This document shows, in pieces, positions 41,938 through 52,105 of a stretch of 64,000 nt of DNA (positions are counted from its first letter, which is position 1; each line of letters opens with the position of its first letter). The stretch covers positions 1 to 64,000 of the forward strand of contig CAZSST010000001.1 in NCBI GenBank assembly GCA_964609575.1, read 5' to 3'. The stretch comes from Cloacimonas sp964609575 (GTDB taxonomy: Bacteria; Cloacimonadota; Cloacimonadia; Cloacimonadales; Cloacimonadaceae). The translations under genes were made by a program, and so were the position numbers. The notes under the pieces were generated by a model. It was given only the letters and a program-made list of their open reading frames with translations. It was not told the origin of the DNA and did not search any database.

Positions 41938-43599
41938 ATGATCATAGATATCAGGCTTAATGGCGCAAAACACAGTTTGATCGAGTTGGAGAAAGCACAA
42001 TCGATCCGCAAGATCATCAAAGGCACCGATATAGACCGGGACAAGGTATTGAGCTATAAAATAAATCATCGCGAATATGTCAATGAAGATTATACCCCGG
42101 AAGCGGATACTCTGGTAAATTGCATCACGATCCTGCACCCCGAAGGAAGCAGGATTTTCCAGGATTCGGCGATCTTCATCATGGGCAAGGCGATTTATAA
42201 TATGCTGGGAAATGAACACGCCATGGTGGTGGAACATTCCATCGGCGACGGGGTGTATTGCGAAGTATTCAATACCGAGCGCTTCACAGAGCAGGATTGC
42301 TCCCGGCTAAAACAGGAAATGCTGCAAATCGTGGAAAGCGACCTGCCCATCGACAGAATAGAGGTGAAAACCGATGAAGCGATAGATATCTTCAGCTCCA
42401 TGGGACGCAAGGATGTGGTGAAAAACCTGAAGTATAACTACCAGGAATCGGTGTTTATCTATCGCTGTGGGAAATATTACGATCGCTATATCCGCACCTT
42501 GGCCGATAGTACCAGCATGATAAAGAATTTTGATATCCTTTATCAAGCTCCGGGCTTTATATTACGGTTCCCATCTGATGACAGCGGAGAGCCCTTAAAG
42601 CCATTTACTTTATCACGTAATGTATTTGGACTTCATCAGGAACATGATAAATGGCTGGATATCTTACGCGTGCACAACATCATGGATATCAATAAGCTTA
42701 CCGATAATTATGAGATATCGCAGTTTATACTGGTGGAGGAAGCGCTGCACGAAAAAAAGATCGCGGAGATTGCAGCAGATATTGTTACCCATAAGGACGT
42801 ACGGTTGATTCTGATTGCCGGGCCTTCCTCTTCGGGCAAAACCACATTTGCCAAGCGGCTTAGTGTGCAACTGCAGGCCTGCAAAATGAAGCCTATCGTG
42901 ATTGGGATGGATGATTATTTTATCAATCGGGATAAAACGGCGCGTAAACCCAACGGGGATTATGATTTTGAATCGATTTATGCCATGGATCTGGAATATC
43001 TGAATATGCAGCTTAATCAGTTGCTGGATGGAGAACAGGTGGAGCTTCCCCAATACGATTTCTCGCGGGGACTTCGCAGACGCAGCAATACCTATGTGAA
43101 GCTGGGCAAGGATAGCATTATTGTGATGGAAGGGATTCATGGCCTTAATGACACGCTTACCTCGGAAGTTCCTGCCAATCGCAAGGTGCGCGTGTATATC
43201 TCTGCCTTAAATCAGCTTAATGTGGATAATCACAATCGTATTCCCACCACCGATTGCCGCTTGCTACGTCGCATTATCCGCGATCACCAGTATCGGGGAT
43301 ATAGTGCGGAAGAAACTCTCAGCCGCTGGAAAGATGTTCGCGAAGGTGAGGAAAAGAATATCTTTCCATTTCAGGAAAATGCCGATTATATGTTCAATAG
43401 CAGTCTTACCTACGAACTGGGAGTGCTACGCAAGCATGCCTGGAAACTGCTGCACAACGTGTCGCCCGTTACTCCATCCTATATGGAAGCCCAGCGTTTG
43501 ATCCATCTGCTTTCGCATGTGAAGGACATTTCGGATTCGCTGGTGCCCTATAATTCCATCATTCGCGAATTCACTAATGGAAGCATCTTTCGCTATTAA
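41938..43599 (+). CDS. TGS-domain nucleoside kinase (uridine kinase family)
   Basis: This 553-aa protein has an N-terminal TGS/ThrRS-like region: a TGS fold (1-62), then a threonyl-tRNA-synthetase editing-like SAD domain (about 80-200, with AMVVEHSIGDGVYCEVF). The P-loop kinase domain follows: GPSSSGKTTFAKRL with K301, GMDDYFINRDKTARKPNGDY, and LPQYDFSRGLRRR. It should phosphorylate a nucleoside, possibly uridine or cytidine. The architecture is known from anaerobes such as Thermotoga and Clostridia. It is divergent from the YitT gene with a 77-bp gap, and mutL follows 3 bp later. Confidence 0.88.
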   Translation: MIIDIRLNGAKHSLIELEKAQSIRKIIKGTDIDRDKVLSYKINHREYVNEDYTPEADTLVNCITILHPEGSRIFQDSAIFIMGKAIYNMLGNEHAMVVEHSIGDGVYCEVFNTERFTEQDCSRLKQEMLQIVESDLPIDRIEVKTDEAIDIFSSMGRKDVVKNLKYNYQESVFIYRCGKYYDRYIRTLADSTSMIKNFDILYQAPGFILRFPSDDSGEPLKPFTLSRNVFGLHQEHDKWLDILRVHNIMDINKLTDNYEISQFILVEEALHEKKIAEIAADIVTHKDVRLILIAGPSSSGKTTFAKRLSVQLQACKMKPIVIGMDDYFINRDKTARKPNGDYDFESIYAMDLEYLNMQLNQLLDGEQVELPQYDFSRGLRRRSNTYVKLGKDSIIVMEGIHGLNDTLTSEVPANRKVRVYISALNQLNVDNHNRIPTTDCRLLRRIIRDHQYRGYSAEETLSRWKDVREGEEKNIFPFQENADYMFNSSLTYELGVLRKHAWKLLHNVSPVTPSYMEAQRLIHLLSHVKDISDSLVPYNSIIREFTNGSIFRY

Positions 43600-43602
43600 A
43601 TT

Positions 43603-45492
43603 ATGAAAATCATCAATATCCTGGCGGAGGATGTCCGCAATAAAATCGCTGCCGGTGAGGTTATAGAACGTCCGGCATCCGTTGTAAAAGAACTGGTGGA
43701 AAATGCCCTCGATGCAGGGGCCACGGCTATAACAGTGGTAATTGAAAATGGTGGTAAAGACCTTATTCGAGTGATTGATAATGGCCGGGGGATGAGCAAA
43801 GACGATGCGCTGCTGGCTTTTGAGCGCCATGCCACCAGCAAAATCAAAACTGTGGAGGACATTATTCACATTGCCTCTCTGGGTTTCAGAGGGGAGGCTT
43901 TGCCCTCGATCGCCTCGGTTTCCAGCTTGAATATGATCACCCGCAGCGCTGAAGATGAGATGGCCAGCACTATTGAGATCAATTCCGGCAGGCTAATGAA
44001 CGTAAGCTTCACTTCGGCCAATACCGGAACGGCGATAACGGTGCGAGGTCTATTTAAATCGCTGCCAGCCCGCAGGAAATTCCTGCGCACGGCCAATGTG
44101 GAAGCTCGCTATATTCTTAAATACATACACTATCAGGCATTGGTATATCCCGGAGTTAGTTTCAAACTGGTGATGGATGGCCGCGAAAAATTGAACTACA
44201 TTGCCACCGACAACTTGCAGCAGCGCATGACGGAAATCTTTGGCAGTTCATTCTTTAGCAATGACATCATCCAGGTGGAAGGTAGCCAGAGTGATTACCA
44301 TGTGTCCGGCTACATCTTTGGGCTGGAAGAGCATGCGGATAATCTTATCGACGCGCAGTACGTATTCATAAATGGCCGTTTTATAAATGATAAAACGGTG
44401 AAGCACAGTATTAAAACGGCGTATGAACCCTTTATCCTGAAATCACGGGTGTGGCAGAAAGGCAGCACTCCGCCCTACATAATCTTTCTGCACATTCCTC
44501 CGGAACAGATCGACGTAAATGTACATCCCGCCAAGATGGAAGTACGTTTTCGAGAAAACAATGTGGTGCATGGCCTGATTCTGGAAACCCTGAGACGGGC
44601 TTTAAAAAGGTATGAAGAAGATATATTTGCCTCTGCGCGGCTGAAGTTTCAAGCCTTCAGTCCTCCTCAACCCGCTACTCCTCTGGAACGGGATATCTTT
44701 ATAAAAAGCGTGGAAGTTCCCCGCTATTCTGAGTATAAAAAGGAATTCGGCAATCTGTATCAGGACGATCTGTTTAGAAATGAACCGGAAAAAGCTCCCC
44801 AAGCTGTGCCAATCTTTAATGCTGCCAAGGAAGATAGCGAGCAGGAAGAGATTTTTACTGATCAGCCCAATGATCAGGTTGCTATTCCCCTGCTTTTGAA
44901 AAACGAAGAGGATTACATCAATCCCTGGCAGCTTCACAATACCTATATCTTTATCCAGGTGGAAGATGGCTTGGTGATCATCGATCAACATGCGGCGCAT
45001 GAACGCATTATCTATGAAAAGCTTATTCATCGCACCGGGGGTGCTCCCGCTGTGAGGCAAAAGCTTATTGTACCTATTGTTATTGATATCCCTCCCTATA
45101 TTGCTGCGGAGATTAAAGAGCTCATCGAAAGCAATTTGGAACTATTGGAGAAGATAGGATTTGTGCTGAAACAGTTTAGCGGTGATACTCTGGTAATTGA
45201 CGAAATACCTGCGGAAGTAGGAGATTTTCAAGGTGGGCAGATCTTTATCGATATTCTGAAGCATCTGGAACATGAATTGGGAATCAATAGCGATTTCCGG
45301 GACAGCCTGGCCAAATCCATTGCCTGCAAAGCTGCAATTAAAGCCAATCACAAGCTATCGCGACGGGAAATGCTAACCCTCATCAATGATCTCTTTGCCT
45401 GCCGGGTACCCTATTTTTGCCCGCACGGCAGGCCATTGATCATCAAAATGCCCCTGTCTGACTTCGAAAAGAAATTCAAACGCACTCTATGA
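43603..45492 (+). CDS. mutL: DNA mismatch repair protein MutL
   Basis: This 629-aa mismatch-repair ATPase has GHKL motifs at the N-terminus (ELVENALDAGATAITV, DNGRGMS, GFRGEALPSIASV). The C-terminal domain has the endonuclease motif DQHAAHERIIYE (D461 to E472, matching DQHAxxExxxxE), an ACKAAIKAN motif, and CPHGRP. It therefore has the latent nickase of non-MutH organisms. miaA overlaps its stop by 4 bp. MutS lies at 61545, in the same window but a different transcription unit. Confidence 0.96.
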   Translation: MKIINILAEDVRNKIAAGEVIERPASVVKELVENALDAGATAITVVIENGGKDLIRVIDNGRGMSKDDALLAFERHATSKIKTVEDIIHIASLGFRGEALPSIASVSSLNMITRSAEDEMASTIEINSGRLMNVSFTSANTGTAITVRGLFKSLPARRKFLRTANVEARYILKYIHYQALVYPGVSFKLVMDGREKLNYIATDNLQQRMTEIFGSSFFSNDIIQVEGSQSDYHVSGYIFGLEEHADNLIDAQYVFINGRFINDKTVKHSIKTAYEPFILKSRVWQKGSTPPYIIFLHIPPEQIDVNVHPAKMEVRFRENNVVHGLILETLRRALKRYEEDIFASARLKFQAFSPPQPATPLERDIFIKSVEVPRYSEYKKEFGNLYQDDLFRNEPEKAPQAVPIFNAAKEDSEQEEIFTDQPNDQVAIPLLLKNEEDYINPWQLHNTYIFIQVEDGLVIIDQHAAHERIIYEKLIHRTGGAPAVRQKLIVPIVIDIPPYIAAEIKELIESNLELLEKIGFVLKQFSGDTLVIDEIPAEVGDFQGGQIFIDILKHLEHELGINSDFRDSLAKSIACKAAIKANHKLSRREMLTLINDLFACRVPYFCPHGRPLIIKMPLSDFEKKFKRTL

Positions 45493-46427
45493 TCCCGCTT
45501 ATTACCATAGAAGGGGCTACCGCTACCGGAAAATCTGCCTTTGCCATTGAACTGGCAGAAATGCTAAAAACAGAAATCATCTCTGCGGATTCGCGGCAGG
45601 TATATCGGTATATGGATATCGGAACGGCCAAGGTAACATCCCAGGAAAGGGAGCGCATCCCGCACCACCTTATAGATATCATCGATCCCAGTGAATCCTA
45701 TAATGCGGGACTATTCTGCACTGAGGCAAGGGCAAAAATATCGGAACTGAGGACAAAAGGTATGCTTCCCATCATTTGTGGGGGAACGGGATTATACATA
45801 CGAAGTTTATTACAGGGGCTATGCGAATTGCCGGTGATTACCCCGGACATAAGATCAGCTTTGGAAGCACGACTTCAAATAGAAGGACTAACGGAATTGT
45901 ATCATGAGCTTGTGATGATTGATCCACAGGCTGCGGCAAAGATCAGTAGTAATGATCCGCAACGAACGCTTCGCGCTTTGGAAGTATATCAGGCCACGGG
46001 GAAGCCCATATCCCTGCATTGGGAAAAGCAATCGCGCCAAACTTCCTATATAGCATTCCGCATTTTGATAGAATTGCCACGCGAACAGCTTTATGAAAGA
46101 ATAAACAGCAGGATAACCATGATGCTGGAAGCAGGGCTGCTTGATGAAATCCGCGGTCTGATAGCCAGGGGATATACCAAGGATGATGCTGGGCTTAAAT
46201 GTATGGGTTATAAGGAGTTTATCCCATATATACATGGTATATGCACCTTGCCGGATGCCGAAGCTTTGGCTGCTCAGCATCAGCGAAATTTAGCAAAAAG
46301 ACAGATGACCTGGTATCGAAAATGCTCTTTTGATTTGACATTGGATGCTCGAAGCATTAGTTTATCTGGTGTTAATACTATGATAAAGGACTTTTTGATT
46401 GAGGCGGATGATGCAGATAATAGCTAA
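45489..46427 (+). CDS. miaA: tRNA dimethylallyltransferase
   Basis: This 312-aa enzyme adds dimethylallyl to A37 of tRNAs reading UNN codons. It has P-loop GATATGKS (K15), DSRQVYRYMDIGTAK, PHHLIDIIDPSESYNAGLF, GGTGLYIRSLLQGL and the C-terminal RNLAKRQMTWYRK. The length is normal. It overlaps both mutL (4 bp) and the parvulin gene (17 bp). Confidence 0.95.
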   Translation: MIPLITIEGATATGKSAFAIELAEMLKTEIISADSRQVYRYMDIGTAKVTSQERERIPHHLIDIIDPSESYNAGLFCTEARAKISELRTKGMLPIICGGTGLYIRSLLQGLCELPVITPDIRSALEARLQIEGLTELYHELVMIDPQAAAKISSNDPQRTLRALEVYQATGKPISLHWEKQSRQTSYIAFRILIELPREQLYERINSRITMMLEAGLLDEIRGLIARGYTKDDAGLKCMGYKEFIPYIHGICTLPDAEALAAQHQRNLAKRQMTWYRKCSFDLTLDARSISLSGVNTMIKDFLIEADDADNS

Positions 46428-47259
46428 AGTATTAGAATTTGAGATCAGGCAAAGCGATATCGATCGGGAATGCGCAAAGCTAAAAGAAGATGATCCTCTG
46501 CGGGTTAGCTCTTTGGCCTTGCAGCATTTAATTGACCGGTGCCTACTCCTCAGCAAAGCGCAGCAGTGCGGCATCGAAATATCAGATAGCGAATACGATA
46601 GCGCTATTATGGAACTGATCGAAAGGGAAGAAACCTTCGGACTGAGCAGCTCCGAAATTCAGGCTTTATCCGCGGACGAAATAGAAAGAATGCTGCGTAG
46701 GCATCTGATCATCAAGAAGTACGTTCAAACCCTTTATCCGGATGAACTTCCCCGAAGTTCGGAACGTTTACGCGAGCTTTATCATGATAAACCTGAAATC
46801 TTCAGCAGCCCCGAGAAAGTTCGCCTGTCGCACATCCTTTTTAAAGGTCATGACCAAGAGACAGAGAGTAAAGCCCAGAAGATAAGGGCTTCGATACAGA
46901 ATCCCCAAGATTTCATCAGATACAGCCGCGATTGCTCCGACTGCCCCAGTAATGCTTCCGGGGGTGACTTGGGCTGGATTAGCAAAGGAAAGCTTACTGA
47001 AGAGATGGATAGAGTGGCTTTTAGCCTGAAAGTGAATGAAATCAGTCCCGTGTTTATGTCACCTTTTGGCTATCATATACTCATGCTAACCGGCCGTAAG
47101 CCTGCTCAGCAAATACCATTTACCGAAATCGCCAATAGCCTGCATGCCAGAGTGGTACAAATGGAAAGGGAGTACATCCTTTCCAAGCATGTATCGGAAT
47201 TACGCCGCGAATTTGCCTCTCAGATAAGTATTCATCCAGACTATTCGCAGCAGGGCTGA
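46411..47259 (+). CDS. Parvulin-type peptidyl-prolyl isomerase (SurA/PrsA-like)
   Basis: This 282-aa protein has an N-terminal SurA_N-like helical region (about 1-110) and one PpiC rotamase domain (about 125-225): KVRLSHILFKGHD, SRDCSDCPSNASGGDLGWIS, and VFMSPFGYHILMLTGRKPAQ. No signal peptide or lipobox is seen, so it may act in the cytoplasm, or the export signal may be cryptic. ATG 46411, 6 nt after GAGG, is preferred; ATG 46408 and a TTG at 46399 are in frame. Confidence 0.82.
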   Translation: MQIIAKVLEFEIRQSDIDRECAKLKEDDPLRVSSLALQHLIDRCLLLSKAQQCGIEISDSEYDSAIMELIEREETFGLSSSEIQALSADEIERMLRRHLIIKKYVQTLYPDELPRSSERLRELYHDKPEIFSSPEKVRLSHILFKGHDQETESKAQKIRASIQNPQDFIRYSRDCSDCPSNASGGDLGWISKGKLTEEMDRVAFSLKVNEISPVFMSPFGYHILMLTGRKPAQQIPFTEIANSLHARVVQMEREYILSKHVSELRREFASQISIHPDYSQQG

Positions 47260-47329
47260 AAGCATCTGGATAATACTACCCATTAATGAATAAGAATAGC
47301 ACAATCCAAACATAATAAGGACAAATACT

Positions 47330-48274
47330 ATGAACCGTTATGATGTTATAATAATCGGTGCAGGGCCTGCGGGTCTCAGTGCCGCCATTTACAGTGCCCG
47401 TGGGGGTCTTAAAACCGGTATCTTTGAAAAAGCCCTGATTGGGGGTCAGATAAATGTAACCGATGAAGTGGAAAACTATCCAGGCTTTGAAGAATCGCTT
47501 TCTGGATTTGAACTTACCGAAAAAATGCATAAACAGGCTGAGCGCTTCGGAGCACATTTCATTGATGAAGAAGTGAGTGCCATCGGGCTGGAAGGCCTGT
47601 GTAAAGTGATTCAAGCCGGGGATAAAACCTACCGTGCCAAATCCGTGATTGTTTGCACCGGGGCTCATCCTCGCCGCCTCAACGTACCTGGGGAAGAGCC
47701 TTTTACCGGACGCGGAGTTTCCTATTGCGCCACATGCGACGGAGCGCTGTATCGGGATAAAGTGGTGGCAGTTGTAGGTGGAGGAGATTCTGCTGTGGAA
47801 GAGGGTTTGTTCCTTACGCGTTTTGCTAAGAAGGTGTATGTAATTCATCGTCGGGACGAGCTTAGAGCCCAGAAGATTATTCAGGAACGTGCCTTTAATA
47901 ATCCCAAGATGGAATTCATTTGGAACACGGTAATCCAGGAAATCCATGGGGATGCAGTGGTTAATGAACTGGAGCTGTTCAATCGTGAAACCAAGCAGAT
48001 AAGTATGTTGCCTGTTAATGGCATCTTCATCTATGTAGGCATACTTCCCAATAATGAACTTCTGGAATCGCGCTTGAATCTGGACCCTGCAGGATTTGTG
48101 CTTACCGATGAGCACATGCATACCAATGTTCCTGGCATTTATGCTGCGGGAGATATCCGCCATACGGTACTAAGACAAGTAGTTACTGCTACCAGCGATG
48201 GAGCCATTGCTGCCTGGAGTGCTGAGAAATGGATCATAGAAAATTATGACCATCTGGAGATGGAACCAAGATGA
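47330..48274 (+). CDS. trxB: Thioredoxin reductase
   Basis: This 314-aa FAD/NADPH enzyme has IIGAGPAGLSAAIYSARGGL at the N-terminus, the redox pair C133 and C136 in YCATCDGALY, and the NADPH site GGGDSAVEEGLFLTRFAKKV with HRRDELRA. C-terminal AAGDIRHTVLRQVVTATSDG binds FAD. Its low redox potential would supply thioredoxin and peroxidase systems. It has an AAGGA ribosome site and overlaps alaS by 4 bp. Confidence 0.96.
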   Translation: MNRYDVIIIGAGPAGLSAAIYSARGGLKTGIFEKALIGGQINVTDEVENYPGFEESLSGFELTEKMHKQAERFGAHFIDEEVSAIGLEGLCKVIQAGDKTYRAKSVIVCTGAHPRRLNVPGEEPFTGRGVSYCATCDGALYRDKVVAVVGGGDSAVEEGLFLTRFAKKVYVIHRRDELRAQKIIQERAFNNPKMEFIWNTVIQEIHGDAVVNELELFNRETKQISMLPVNGIFIYVGILPNNELLESRLNLDPAGFVLTDEHMHTNVPGIYAAGDIRHTVLRQVVTATSDGAIAAWSAEKWIIENYDHLEMEPR

Positions 48275-50877
48275 GCAAACCTTTCAGCCAGCAGATCAGA
48301 GCACAATTCATCAGTTTTTTCGAAGGAAAGGGGCATAATTTTGTTCCCTCCTCTCCAGTAATTCCCAATGACGATCCCACCCTGCTTTTTGCCAATGCGG
48401 GAATGAATCAATTCAAAAGCATATTTTTGGGGAATAAAGAGATAAGCATCCCCAGAGCAGTAAATAGCCAGAAATGCATCCGTGCTGGTGGCAAGCACAA
48501 TGACCTTGAGGAAGTGGGGAAAGATGGCTATCATCACACCTTTTTCGAAATGCTGGGCAATTGGAGTTTTGGTGATTATTACAAGCCCGAAGCTATTACC
48601 TGGGCTTGGGAATTGCTAACCGATGTATGGAAGTTGCCCAAGGACAAACTTTATGCCACCGTACATGATTCCGATCAGGAAGCTTATGAGCTGTGGAAAA
48701 AAGTTACAGACATAAATCCCGAGCATATCAGCTTTCACGGCGACAAACACAATTTTTGGGAAATGGGGGAGACCGGTCCCTGCGGTCCTTGCTCTGAAAT
48801 CCATTATGATCGTGGTTCTCAAGGCTGCGATAAAAAGCATGAAGAGGGACATGTTTGCCAGGTGAATGGCGATTGTGCCCGATACATAGAGCTGTGGAAT
48901 CTGGTGTTTATTCAGTACAATCGCATGGACGACCGTAGCCTGGTTCCTTTGAAGCATAAGTTCGTGGATACCGGTGCCGGTTTGGAAAGAATAACTCAAG
49001 TGCTGCAAGACGTTAGCAGTAATTACGAAACCGACCTCTTTATGCCGATCATAGAGAAAATCGCTTTACTCTCTCATAAGCCTTATGATCCCGAAACCGG
49101 CGTTTCGCACCGGGTTATTGCCGATCATCTGCGTTGTCTGTGTTTTGCCCTGGCCGATGGAGGTTTTCCCTCCAATGAAGGCAGGGGCTACGTTATCCGC
49201 AGAATACTGCGCAGAGCTGCACGTCACGGCAGACTATTAGGCTTTGCAGAGCCTTTTTTATACTTATTGGTGGACAGCGTTGTGCAGGTAATGGGCCATC
49301 ATTATAAGGAACTGAATGGCAAGGAAGACTATCTGAAGATGGTAATCCGGGCAGAAGAGGAAAGGTTCAATCGTACTCTGGATACCGGTTTGGAACGTTT
49401 CAGCGACATCTGTGCCCGTAACGAAGGTAATTCCATCTCGGGATTCGATGCCTTCACACTCTATGATACCTACGGTTTTCCTTTAGATCTCACGCAGATT
49501 CTGGCTGAAGAAAAAGGTCTGCAGGTGGATGTAACTGGGTTTATGGCCGAAATGGAAGTACAGAAGCAACGAGCCCGCAACGCCAGCAAGTTTGGCATGG
49601 AGCATAGCGACAGTATCTGGATCGAACTAAATCACCCTCAAGCAACGCAATTCGTAGGTTATAACCAGTATCAAACCGATGCAGCCATTATCCGCTATAG
49701 TATTAGTAACGACGGCAAAGTACTATTGCAGCTTTCCCAAACTCCCTTTTACGCCGAATCGGGAGGACAGGTTGCCGATACCGGAATCATCTATAACGAT
49801 GAACTGGAGCTTCAAGTTTACGACGTTCAGAAACAGGACGACAATGTTATTCACTTTGCCAATATTACACGTGGCAGCATCAATGCCAAACCGGTGCGAG
49901 CAGAAATTGCTTATGAAAGACGCAAGGACATCGCCCGCAATCATACCGCCACTCACATTCTGCATCGCTGTCTGAAAGAAGTTCTGGGAGATCATGTAGT
50001 GCAAAAAGGTTCATTGGTTCATCCCGATTACTTCCGTTTCGATTTTGCCCATTACCAGGCCGTAAAGCCTGAAGAGAAAAGGCTTATTGAGAATAAAGTA
50101 AATGAGGTGATTCTGCAAAACCGACCCCTCAATATAAAAATTCAGGATCTGGAAAGCGCAAAGCAGGAAGGAGCCATGGCCCTTTTCGGTGAAAAGTACG
50201 CTGAACAGGTGCGGGTGGTGAGCATCCAAGACTTTTCCAAAGAGCTTTGCGGCGGCACGCATGCCAATTCCACCGGCGAATTAGGCTTGTTTAAGATACT
50301 CACGGAAAGCTCTTCTGCTGCGGGAATCCGGCGCATTGAAGGGATTACCGGCAGGGCAGCTTACCTTTGGGTAAATAGCCTTCAAGATACTTTGGAGCGT
50401 GTGGCCAGGCATCTGCACAGCCCTGTACAGGCCGTGGAAACCAAGTTGGAAGCCCTGCTGGACAGCACTACCAACCTGGAAAGCGAACTGCGGGATCTTC
50501 ATAATAAGGCTAATGCCGCCATGGCAGAGCAGTTATTGTCCTCTCCGCTAGCTTGGGAAGATGTTTTTCTGGTTGTTAAACAAACTGAGATAAAGAACCA
50601 GGACGACCTTAAACAATTGATGGACAGCCTGAAAACCAGGGCCGTAAACACTATTATCGTGCTGTTTAACCTCTTTGATGATAAGCTAAATATCATTACT
50701 GTTGTTAGTTCAGACCTGCTTAAGCGCTTTCATGCCGGAAAGATAGTTTCCCGGATCGCGGCAGAAATGGATGGAAAGGGCGGAGGACGTCCCGATGCTG
50801 CGATGGCCGGAGGAAAAGACGTATCCAAGCTTCCGGAAGTGATAAAAGCAGTACCGGAGCTAGTAAAGCAAGCTTAA
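48271..50877 (+). CDS. alaS: Alanyl-tRNA synthetase
   Basis: This 868-aa class II enzyme has motif 1 near ANAGMNQFKSIFLG, KCIRAGGKHNDLEEVG and HHTFFEMLGNWSFGDYYK. The editing domain has HTATHILH and CGGTHANSTGELG, and the C-terminal C-Ala domain ends in GGGRPDAAMAGGKD. All domains are intact. The start overlaps trxB by ATGA, and the next gene begins immediately after the stop codon. Confidence 0.97.
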   Translation: MSKPFSQQIRAQFISFFEGKGHNFVPSSPVIPNDDPTLLFANAGMNQFKSIFLGNKEISIPRAVNSQKCIRAGGKHNDLEEVGKDGYHHTFFEMLGNWSFGDYYKPEAITWAWELLTDVWKLPKDKLYATVHDSDQEAYELWKKVTDINPEHISFHGDKHNFWEMGETGPCGPCSEIHYDRGSQGCDKKHEEGHVCQVNGDCARYIELWNLVFIQYNRMDDRSLVPLKHKFVDTGAGLERITQVLQDVSSNYETDLFMPIIEKIALLSHKPYDPETGVSHRVIADHLRCLCFALADGGFPSNEGRGYVIRRILRRAARHGRLLGFAEPFLYLLVDSVVQVMGHHYKELNGKEDYLKMVIRAEEERFNRTLDTGLERFSDICARNEGNSISGFDAFTLYDTYGFPLDLTQILAEEKGLQVDVTGFMAEMEVQKQRARNASKFGMEHSDSIWIELNHPQATQFVGYNQYQTDAAIIRYSISNDGKVLLQLSQTPFYAESGGQVADTGIIYNDELELQVYDVQKQDDNVIHFANITRGSINAKPVRAEIAYERRKDIARNHTATHILHRCLKEVLGDHVVQKGSLVHPDYFRFDFAHYQAVKPEEKRLIENKVNEVILQNRPLNIKIQDLESAKQEGAMALFGEKYAEQVRVVSIQDFSKELCGGTHANSTGELGLFKILTESSSAAGIRRIEGITGRAAYLWVNSLQDTLERVARHLHSPVQAVETKLEALLDSTTNLESELRDLHNKANAAMAEQLLSSPLAWEDVFLVVKQTEIKNQDDLKQLMDSLKTRAVNTIIVLFNLFDDKLNIITVVSSDLLKRFHAGKIVSRIAAEMDGKGGGRPDAAMAGGKDVSKLPEVIKAVPELVKQA

Positions 50878-51846
50878 ATGAAAATTCTCATAATCAGGCT
50901 GAGTTCATTGGGAGACATCATCCTCACTCAGCCTGTTTGTGCTTTATTAAAAAAGGCTTATCCCCAGGCGGAGCTAACCTTTTTAACCAAAAAGCAATAT
51001 GCCGCTCTGCCAGAAATGTTTGATCTCCCGGTTAATGTTCTTACTTACGAGAAAAGCCTGGGCTTTCATAAATACCTGCGCACCTGCAGGTATGATCTGG
51101 TTATTGATTTGCACGCGAAGTTTTCTTCCATTTTAGCCAGTTACTGCGTGCAGACTCTCAAGCGTGTAAGATATAGCAAACTCCATAAGGTCAGACAGCG
51201 AATCGTCCACGGAGATCGGAAGTTAACGATAGAAAGTACGGTGTCCCTATATGTATCTGCGCTTAAGAAACTTGGCCTTTCTACGCAGTGGCAATATCCT
51301 GCTCTAAAGGCACCAGATATGCCAAGTTTCAACTTAAGTAACGATACTACGTGTCAGATTGCCATTATTCCCGGAGCCACGCATTTTACCAAACGTTACC
51401 CTACGGAGCAGTGGAAAGAATTTATAAACGCCAATCCAGACTGGGAGTTTCATCTTTTTGGCAGCAGTGCTGATAGTGCAGTATGCGCAAGTATCATAAG
51501 CAAATCCCAGGTTAAGTGCAGTGATCACTCCGGGAAAATGTCCTTGAAAGAGCTATCTCAAGCCCTCGCCCAATGCGATCTTGTACTTAGTGGAGATACC
51601 GGTCCCATGCATCTGGCGGCAGCGCTTTCAAAACCACAAATCGCCATCTTTGGAGCAACGCACCCCCGTTTGGGTTTCCAACCCCTAAATTCCAAAGCTA
51701 AAGTCCTTTGCGCAGATTTGCCCTGTCAGCCATGCCATTTGCATGGAAGTGATAAATGTCCCCTGGGACACTTCAAATGCATGAAAGAGATTACCCCGCA
51801 AATGCTAGGTGACTTAGCCCGTTCAAGCATTACTATACGGGATTAG
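50878..51846 (+). CDS. Glycosyltransferase family 9 (heptosyltransferase-like)
   Basis: This 322-aa protein begins MKILIIRLSSLGDIILTQPV and has the donor-site motif LVLSGDTGPMHLAAALSKPQ, with GATHPRLGFQPL, typical of ADP-heptose transferases of LPS inner core. The gene starts directly after alaS. It implies an LPS-bearing outer membrane, or another heptose glycan such as in protein glycosylation. The region after about 270 has a Cys-rich patch (CADLPCQPCHLHGSDKCPLG) usual in this family. Confidence 0.9.
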   Translation: MKILIIRLSSLGDIILTQPVCALLKKAYPQAELTFLTKKQYAALPEMFDLPVNVLTYEKSLGFHKYLRTCRYDLVIDLHAKFSSILASYCVQTLKRVRYSKLHKVRQRIVHGDRKLTIESTVSLYVSALKKLGLSTQWQYPALKAPDMPSFNLSNDTTCQIAIIPGATHFTKRYPTEQWKEFINANPDWEFHLFGSSADSAVCASIISKSQVKCSDHSGKMSLKELSQALAQCDLVLSGDTGPMHLAAALSKPQIAIFGATHPRLGFQPLNSKAKVLCADLPCQPCHLHGSDKCPLGHFKCMKEITPQMLGDLARSSITIRD

Positions 51847-52065
51847 TGCAGCTTCCCCGCTATCCGAATTATACTCATCCAAGACTATACAAATACATTT
51901 ATCTCATCAATATACATAATTTATCTTGCCATGCTATCCACAGTGATTATTATAATAGGTACAGGCAGAAAATTCTGCTATTATGGCTTCACCAAAAGCT
52001 GCTTTGGCGATACGTTTGTAATGAGATAGCGCCATTTTTGATCAAGGCGCGCGAGTGGGATACAT

Positions 52066-52080
52066 ATAGTATCATACTAT
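52066..52080. promoter_or_regulatory. Palindrome upstream of the beta-helix gene
   Basis: ATAGTATCATACTAT is a perfect palindrome with 7-bp arms around one base, 26 bp before the ATG at 52106. It may be an operator or a symmetric -10 region. The spacer from 51847 otherwise has GCAGAA/TTCTGC and GCGCC/GGCGC inverted repeats, none with a T-run. Confidence 0.35.
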
Positions 52081-52105
52081 GACCCGATAAGAAAAGGAGC
52101 TCACC

